Shown in pieces: positions 57,580 through 64,000 of a stretch of 64,000 nucleotides of DNA; position 1 is the stretch's first letter; each line of letters starts with the position of its first letter. The stretch covers positions 9,700,621 through 9,764,620 of the forward strand of contig CM039509.1 of NCBI GenBank assembly GCA_022432975.1. The letters are read 5' to 3'. The notes beneath the pieces are model-generated. The model saw nothing but the letters and a program-made list of their open reading frames with translations. It made no database searches and was not told the DNA's origin. A program made the translations under genes and the position numbers. The stretch is from Begonia masoniana. Its lineage: Eukaryota; Streptophyta; Magnoliopsida; Cucurbitales; Begoniaceae.

Positions 57580-60416
57580 GATGTGCTCCGCGAATTCCGA
57601 GTTAGACTCGGGCCGGAGGTGAGGTGCTCCACGAATTCCGAGTGAGACTCGGGCTGGAGGTGAGGTGCTCCGCGAATTTCGAGTGGGACTCGGGCCGGAG
57701 GTGAGGTGCTCCACAAATTCCGAGTGAGACTCGGGCCTGAGGTGATGTGCTCTGCGAATTCCGAGTGGGACTCGGGCCGGAGGTGATGTGCTCCGCGAAT
57801 TCCGAGTGGGACTCGGGCCGGAGGTGATGTGCTCCGCGAATTTCGAGTGGGACTCGGGCCGGAGGTGATGTGCTCCGCGAATTCTGAGTTGGACTCGGGT
57901 CGGAGGTGATGTGCTCCGCGAATTTTGAGTGGGACTCTGGCCGGAGGTGATGTGCTTCGCGAATTCCGAGTGGGACTCGGGCCGGAGGTGATGTGCTCTG
58001 CGAATTTCGAGTGGAATTCCGAGTGGAACTCAGGCAGGAGGTGATGTGCTCTTCGAATTCCAAGTGAGACTCGGGCTGGAGGTGATGTGCTCTGCGAATT
58101 CCGAGTGAGACTCGGGCCAGAGGTGATGTGCTCTGCGAATTCCGAGTGAGACTCGGGCCGGAGGTGATGTGCTCTGCGAATTCCGAGTGGGACTCGGGCC
58201 GGAGGTGATGTGCTCTGCGAATTCCGAGTGGGACTCGGGCCGGAGGTGATGTGCTCCGCGAATTCCGAGTGGGACTCGGGCCGGAGGTGAGGTGCTCTGC
58301 GAATTCCGAGTGGGACTCGGGCCGGAGGTGATGTGCTCTGCGAATTCCGAGTGGACTCGGGCCGGAGGTGATGTGCTCTGCGAATTCCGAGTGGGACTCG
58401 GGCCGGAGGTGATGTGCTCTGCGAATTCCGAGTGGGACTCGGGCCGGAGGTGATGTGCTCTGCGAATTCCGAGTGGACTCGGGCCGGAGGTGATGTGCTC
58501 TGCGAATTCCGAGTGGGACTCGGGCCGGAGGTGATGTGCTCTGCGAATTCCGAGTGGGACTCGGGCCGGAGGTGATGTGCTCCGCGAATTTTGAGTGGGA
58601 CTCTGGCCGGAGGTGATGTGCTCCGCGAATTCCGAGTGGGACTCGGGCCGGAGGTGATGTGCTCCGCGAATTCCGAGTGGGACTCGGGCCGGAGGTGATG
58701 TGCTCCGCGAATTTTGAGTGGGACTCTGGCCGGAGGTGATGTGCTCTGCGAATTCCGAGTGGGACTCGGGCCGGAGGTGATGTGCTCCGCGAATTTCGAG
58801 TGGGACTCGGGCCGGAGGTGATGTGCTCTGCGAATTCCGAGTGAGACTCGGGCCGGAGGTGATGTGCTCCGCGAATTTCGAGTGGGACTCGGGCCGGAGG
58901 TGATGTGCTCCGCGAATTTTGAGTGGGACTCTGGCCGGAGGTGATGTGCTCTGCGAATTCCGAGTGGGACTCGGGCCGGAGGTGATGTGCTCCGCGAATT
59001 CCGAGTGGACTCGGGCCGGAGGTGATGTGCTCTGCGAATTCCGAGTGGGACTCGGGCCGGAGGTGATGTGCTCTGCGAATTCCGAGTGGGACTCGGGCCG
59101 GAGGTGATGTGCTCCGCGAATTTTGAGTGGGACTCTGGCCGGAGGTGATGTGCTCTGCGAATTCCGAGTGGACTCGGGCCGGAGGTGATGTGCTCCGCGA
59201 ATTCCGAGTGGGACTCGGGCCGGAGGTGATGTGCTCCGCGAATTTTGAGTGGGACTCTGGCCGGAGGTGATGTGCTCTGCGAATTCCGAGTGGGACTCGG
59301 GCCGGAGGTGATGTGCTCCGCGAATTTCGAGTGGGACTCGGGCCGGAGGTGATGTGCTCCGCGAATTCCGAGTGAGACTCGGGCCGGAGGTGATGTGCTC
59401 CGCGAATTTCGAGTGGGACTCGGGCCGGAGGTGATGTGCTCCGCGAATTTTGAGTGGGACTCTGGCCGGAGGTGATGTGCTCTGCGAATTCCGAGTGGGA
59501 CTCGGGCCGGAGGTGATGTGCTCCGCGAATTCCGAGTGAGACTCGGGCCGGAGGTGATGTGCTCCGCGAATTCCGAGTGAGACTCGGGCCGGAGGTGATG
59601 TGCTCTGCGAATTCCGAGTGGGACTCGGGCCGGAGGTGATGTGCTCCGCGAATTCCGAGTGGGACTCGGGCCGGAGGTGATGTGCTCTGCGAATTCCGAG
59701 TGGACTCGGGCCGGAGGTGATGTGCTCTGCGAATTCCGAGTGGGACTCGGGCCGGAGGTGATGTGCTCCGCGAATTTTGAGTGGGACTCTGGCCGGAGGT
59801 GATGTGCTCTGCGAATTCCGAGTGGGACTCGGGCCGGAGGTGATGTGCTCTGCGAATTCCGAGTGGACTCGGGCCGGAGGTGATGTGCTCCGCGAATTTC
59901 GAGTGGGACTCGGGCCGGAGGTGATGTGCTCCGCGAATTTCGAGTGGGACTCGGGCCGGAGGTGATGTGCTCTGCGAATTCCGAGTGGGACTCGGGCCGG
60001 AGGTGATGTGCTCTGCGAATTCCGAGTGGGACTCGGGCCGGAGGTGAGGTGCTCCACAAATTCCGAGTGAGACTCGGGCCGGAGGTGATGTGCTCTGCGA
60101 ATTCCGAGTGAGACTCGGGCCGGAGGTGATGTGCTCTGCGAATTCCGAGTGGACTCGGGCCGGAGGTGATGTGCTCTGCGAATTCCGAGTGAGACTCGGG
60201 CCGGAGGTGATGTGCTCTGCGAATTCCGAGTGGGACTCGGGCCGGAGGTGATGTGCTCTGCGAATTCCGAGTGGGACTCGGGCCGGAGGTGATGTGCTCT
60301 GCGAATTCCGAGTGGGACTCGGGCCGGAGGTGATGTGCTCTGCGAATTCCGAGTGGGACTCGGGCCGGAGGTGATGTGCTCCGCGAATTTCGAGTGGGAC
60401 TCGGGCCGGAGGTGAT
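57580..60416. repeat. Minisatellite, ~69 copies of a 41-bp unit
   Basis: The unit begins GATGTGCTCTGCGAATTCCG and ends GACTCGGGCCGGAGGT, 41 bases with a few 40-base copies (GAGTGGACTC in place of GAGTGGGACTC). Variants: CTCTGCG or CTCCGCG; AATTCCGAG, AATTTCGAG or AATTTTGAG; CTCGGGCC or CTCTGGCC. Many units hold an EcoRI site. Each unit contains a short inverted repeat, GAGT...ACTC. One composite unit near 58008 has an internal partial duplication. The array is GC-rich in an AT-rich neighbourhood. Confidence 0.97.
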
Positions 60417-61150
60417 GGTGAGCCTTGTGAGGGTTGTGGGACGGTCTGTATGTAGGCACGTGAGCTTTGGAGGGTTGTGGAGTAGGTAGTGAGCATTGTG
60501 AGGGTTGGGACAGTTGTCCGTAGATGGTGAGCCTTGTGAGGGTTGTTGGACCGGTTGTACGTAGGTAGTGAGCCTTGTGCGGGTTGTGGGACGGTGTACG
60601 TAGATGGTGAGTCTTGTGAGGGTTGTGGGACGGTTGTATGTAGGCAGTGAGCCTGGTGAGGGTTGTGAGATAGTTGTACGTAGGTAGTGAGCTTTGTGGG
60701 GATTTTTGGAACAGTTGTATGTAGGTGGTGAGTCTGGTGGGTTGTGGGTACGTTGTGTGAGTCTGGTGGGTTGTGTGGGTGGAAGTTGTGCGTAGGTGGA
60801 GAGTCAGTCGTGCGTAGGTTGTAAGTTTGGTGAGGTTGTGGGTCATGGTATGTAAGTTGCGAGTCTTGCGTACGTGGTGAGTCGTAAGTACGGATGTGGA
60901 CGAGAAGATGTCGATAGTTGGTCATAGTGTAGGATGTGAGTCTTGTGTGTGTTGTGGCCATAGGTACGTATGTGTATGTGTAGTCATTGTTAGTTGTACG
61001 TTGTGAGTCTTGCATACGTGGCGGGTTGTGGGTATGAGTTGTGAGTCCTGTGTAGGTTGTGGGATAGTTTTGTGTAGGTTGTGAATCTTGTGTAGGTCGC
61101 GGCCTAGTTGTGTGTATGTCATGAGTCTTGTGCAGGTTATGGGTTGTAGG
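60417..61150. repeat. Second, degenerate G/T-rich array of ~41-base period
   Basis: Imperfect repeats of GTGAGCCTTGTGAGGGTTGT followed by a GGACGGTTGTACGTAGGTA-like part. Successive GTGAG starts are mostly 39-41 bases apart (for example 60487, 60528, 60568, 60607, 60648, 60688). The plus strand is strongly poor in C. It decays to the right. Confidence 0.75.
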
Positions 61151-61811
61151 CACATTTGTGATGCGATGCGGTGAGATGATGACAACGTGTGTAGAGACCT
61201 GCATGTGTTAGGATTGCATAACCAGTTTTCATGCTTCACGTTTATTTTCCAGCACTTTACTTGCTAAGCTTTGAGCTTACGGTGTGTTCTGTGGTGTAAG
61301 TACTGCTGAGCTGGTGGGTGTGTACCGAGAATCTGACTAGGAGTAGGTGGTAGTTGGTGGCGTGCGACTAGGGCCCCGGTTGATGACAGTGTTAGGGCGA
61401 CCCGACCCAGGATGAGCTGTAGCATGGTGTTGATGGGGAGTAGAATTTTTTTTGTCTTTTGTGGGGGTATTGGTATTTGTTGTATATAGTCATAGTTATG
61501 AGGTGATATGTCACCCTATACTGTGGACTTTCTTCATTTTGGTCGATAGTATTTTCGTTCTGTTATGATGATTGTTTGGAGATGTCGTAGACTAGATAGT
61601 TGTGTAGAAGTATTCTGGATTGGTTGGGATTTATTCGTTTGCAGGTACTTAGCGTTTTGGTGTCGCCATTTTCAGGCGTTACTCTGCCGAAATTTTCGGG
61701 GAGGACGCCGTGGTGCTTATTGGTTAGGATTAAGGAAAATTAGTGAGTCGTTTAGCTCAGAGTAGTCCCTGTAGCGAACCGAGAATCCTGGTGGGTTTTC
61801 GGGGCGTTACA
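61151..61811. other. Right part of element E
   Basis: LTR-type sequence without coding content, ending in GAATCCTGGTGGGTTTTCGG and then GGCGTTACA. Short frames (for example 61565-61765) show no motif. Confidence 0.5.
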
Positions 61812-61861
61812 ATCTCATCAGCTTGGTTATCATCTCTACGAGTAGATTCTCCTCTCACCAT
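61812..61861 (-). pseudogene. Gypsy 2 gag start
   Basis: Start codon at 61861 (MVRGESTRRDDNQADEI), the N-terminal tip of Gag, separated from the rest by element E. The start is about 105 bases after the primer-binding site, a normal leader length. Confidence 0.75.
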
Positions 61862-61965
61862 CTAAATCACATATTAATCAGAAAAACATTCACCATCAAG
61901 GCAATATAAGAGACATTCTAAACATAGTTACTAACTTCCATAACCAGTTAGAACTATTATGTATA

Positions 61966-61977
61966 GCTTTGATACCA
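61966..61977 (-). other. Primer-binding site of gypsy element 2
   Basis: TGGTATCAAAGC in element orientation, one change from the initiator tRNA-Met complement TGGTATCAGAGC, two bases after the LTR. Confidence 0.85.
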
Positions 61978-61979
61978 AT

Positions 61980-64000
61980 TCTCAGGACCCGATTCAGTCA
62001 ACCACACCCCGACGGGCTAGAGGATTCCCAAAGTGGGAAGGAGTCGAACGTCGAAGAGATGCTCTCATTGGCATTCACCTCTCATATGCATAGATCATTA
62101 TGAGTTAATGAAACATAATTCTTTAACTTGGTATCCTAAATTAGGATGCTTCGTTTAAAATCATTATTATTATTATTTCATAAAAACATTTAAAACATAA
62201 AACATATAAAACAACATACATTTTATATATTGAAAAGTTACTTAAATATCAGAGTACTAACACGGCAGCTACTATAAAAGTAGGTCACTACATGTGATCT
62301 TTTAAAAAGATTTTTACTAAGGAAAAACCAAATATCTCATCCAAACAAAAACACCATCTACCTTGATGGTTCAGCTATGCCTCTTCGTAAGCTTTATATT
62401 GCCTTATGTTTTCCCTCCCGGTGAACGTTCTCGATATCTGAAAAATATGAATTATACTGCCCAGTAAATAAATATAACACATAGAATAACTAATCCAAAC
62501 TCTATTAACACTATATAAGATCAATCACAATCTTCCACTACAATGATTCTTTGTAAATCATATAAATCATGTTCTTTTAAAAGCCATGAAAATGCTATAA
62601 AAGTAAGCATGCTCGAAATCAATCTTTTGAAATCACTCAACCATTGTTTGAAATCATTTTCATCAAATAAATCCAATGCAAATAGAATGAACTTTGCATG
62701 ATTAAAACCATCTTTTTAAGAAAACTCCAATGCATCTTTTAACAACCAAATGTTTATGTTAAAAATGCAATACGCTATAATCCCAACATGTATAACCATC
62801 ACACAATCCTACACGTTCTCAGGCTTTCTCCGACACGACTGTAGGACCCTAGTATTGCTTCCTCTCGAGGTTTAAAGATTTTCAACCCAAGGAGGACATT
62901 AAGTTGATCTCCTTCTCATTTTCATAGTGATACACATCGCACACGAAGAGGCAAATTCAACTAGTGGGTTCATGTGTTACCAACATTGCCAACTTCCTCT
63001 TTTCCTCAAATGCATGCTTTAACACATTTTATAAACCAATATCATGCACATTTAAAACCATGAAACTCACCCATACAAATCATTTTGAAAACCAACATAT
63101 CGCATTGATTTAAAACTATATTTTCAAAACATTCCTTTTTAACATCACAATACAATTTAAAAATATAAATTTCCATAAAACATCATTCAATTCATATCAA
63201 ACCAACATCATTTAATCACTTCAATCCATAATCAAAATTCTAAGCCTAACCAGAACCAAGAACATAATTTAAATCTATCTCCACCAAAACAATGCAATAA
63301 ATATTAAATTAACTATTCTAAATATAAGATTTACTTACCTATTGAAGGTTCCTCCTCTCCCACAAAATTTCCACATAATGAACTGATTTTTAGTCCTATA
63401 GGATCGTCTCTCAAAGCTGAGTAACTTTTCTTTGAGGAGCAAGTTCAAAATCTAACTTTTTCTCCCTATTTTTCTCTTTTCTTTCTCTCTTTTTATTCTT
63501 GTCATTTTCTTTCTTCTCCCCTCTCTGGTCTTGCGCGAAATTACTAAGTTCTATGCCTTCTCTAGCCTTTTCTAGAGAGATATTGAGGTAGATTTTTCAT
63601 TCTATCCTTTTTGTCCATGTAAAAGTACTATTTTACCTTTTATTGTATGATTAATTGTAAAAATACCATGATTACTTAAGTTTAAGTTTACTTAGTTGAA
63701 ACTAATTAATTTTGATTAGTCTTGAGTTCATCAACATAATTAGTATAATTAATCATGATTAATTAGTTTTAATCATACTTAATTAATCACTTAAGCAAAT
63801 AACTTACCCAACATGTGCTGACCGCCACGTGCCGTAACTCCATTGGTTATCTAATGTTATTACATGGATACATAATAAAAAGTGAAAACATTTTTCCTTC
63901 TTTAACTTTTTCCAAATTCACACTATAAGATGAAGTTTAAAGCTATTTATCAAAACAAAGCAGTTTAAAACGTAAATTGCATTCATCAGATTACAAAGTA
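61980..64000 (-). repeat. 5' LTR of gypsy element 2 (cut by window end)
   Basis: Starts TCTCAGGACCCGATTC (TG changed to TC) and runs parallel to 46939-48980 to the window edge. About 285 bases are missing, judged from the partner. Confidence 0.92.

Larger units (their letters stand above)
56213..61811 (+). mobile_element. Element E: 5.6-kb solo-LTR-like insertion with minisatellite
   Basis: Starts TGTAATAACCCGG and ends TTTTCGGGGCGTTACA, like the other LTRs of this group, with target duplication ATCTT/ATCTC (56208-56212, 61812-61816; one difference). It splits the gag N-terminus of gypsy 2, whose frame resumes beyond it. No gag, pol, primer-binding site or internal LTR pair was found. Of its 5.6 kb about 2.8 kb is a 41-bp tandem array (57580-60416), and some 0.7 kb more is a second degenerate array. 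Without the arrays it has a normal LTR length of about 2 kb. Confidence 0.85.
46939..64000 (-). mobile_element. Gypsy element 2 (incomplete at window edge)
   Basis: Minus-oriented Ty3/gypsy element inserted in gypsy 1. It has a 3' LTR 46939-49265, polypurine tract, pol 49275-54600, protease and gag to 61861, primer-binding site 61966-61977 and a 5' LTR from 61980 to past 64000. It is itself split by solo LTR C (49705-52344) and element E (56213-61811). The left target site is GGTCC (46934-46938); the right one is outside the window. By eye the two LTRs differ at several positions per hundred, so the insertion is old. Many stops and a mutated protease site make it dead. Confidence 0.9.

Noticed and set aside
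57580..60416. CRISPR-like regular repeats
   Set aside because: Units are directly adjacent with no unique spacers, in a plant nuclear LTR.
57324..61204. Three overlapping minus-strand frames of about 911, 938 and 1200 codons
   Set aside because: They are the three frames of a 41-base tandem array without stops; no start context, promoter or non-repeat domain supports a protein.

Overview
The window is nuclear DNA of a flowering plant, most likely a eudicot. It holds intron-split plant genes with GT-AG introns (a chloroplast-type pyridoxal reductase, a SAUR auxin-response gene and a plant coiled-coil gene), a decayed plastid tRNA insertion, and a large excess of Ty3/gypsy and Ty1/copia retrotransposons nested inside one another. 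The species cannot be fixed from the sequence.

Layout. 1-600 is a plastid-derived insertion with a decayed trnT-GGU. 640-1450 is a broken Ty3/gypsy gag. 1887-3222 (-) is a pseudogene of an ATAD1/Msp1-type AAA+ ATPase that has lost its Walker A segment. 4205-6479 (-) is an eight-exon gene matching chloroplast pyridoxal reductase PLR1. 6940-7560 (-) is an internally deleted gypsy pol. 8400-23854 is a three-layer nest: a B-type LTR-like shell, a solo LTR A inserted in it (5-bp target duplication cctcc), and a 10.6-kb Sirevirus-type copia element inserted in that (two ~1.53-kb LTRs, gag, pol and an envelope-position ORF3). 25674-26033 (+) is a SAUR gene. 27588-34995 (+) is a gene of about 15 exons for a plant protein of roughly 820 residues with a coiled-coil front half and a conserved C-terminal block. 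Its intron 4 carries a small internally deleted LTR element and its intron 5 a near-perfect 236-bp foldback.

From about 36.9 kb to the end almost everything I recognise is transposon. A decayed copia end (37.9-40.6 kb) is followed by gypsy element 1 (-, from 40825, inserted in a B-type LTR piece). Its pol is cut by solo LTR D (42776-44856) and by gypsy element 2 (-, 46939 to beyond the window). Gypsy 2 is itself cut by solo LTR C (49705-52344) and by LTR-type element E (56213-61811). In each of these cases short target duplications flank the insertion. E contains a ~2.8-kb array of about 69 copies of a 41-bp GC-rich unit, which produces three giant spurious open frames on the minus strand.

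The host genes (AAA+ ATPase pseudogene, PLR1, SAUR, coiled-coil gene) appear in the same order as what I recall of Arabidopsis chromosome 5 (At5g53540, At5g53580, At5g53590, At5g53620). The ~17-kb transposon block therefore seems to have expanded inside an old conserved gene neighbourhood. I see no new enzymatic system. The most unusual material is the set of repeat and hairpin modules carried inside LTRs, including one module shared between a copia LTR and a gypsy LTR.
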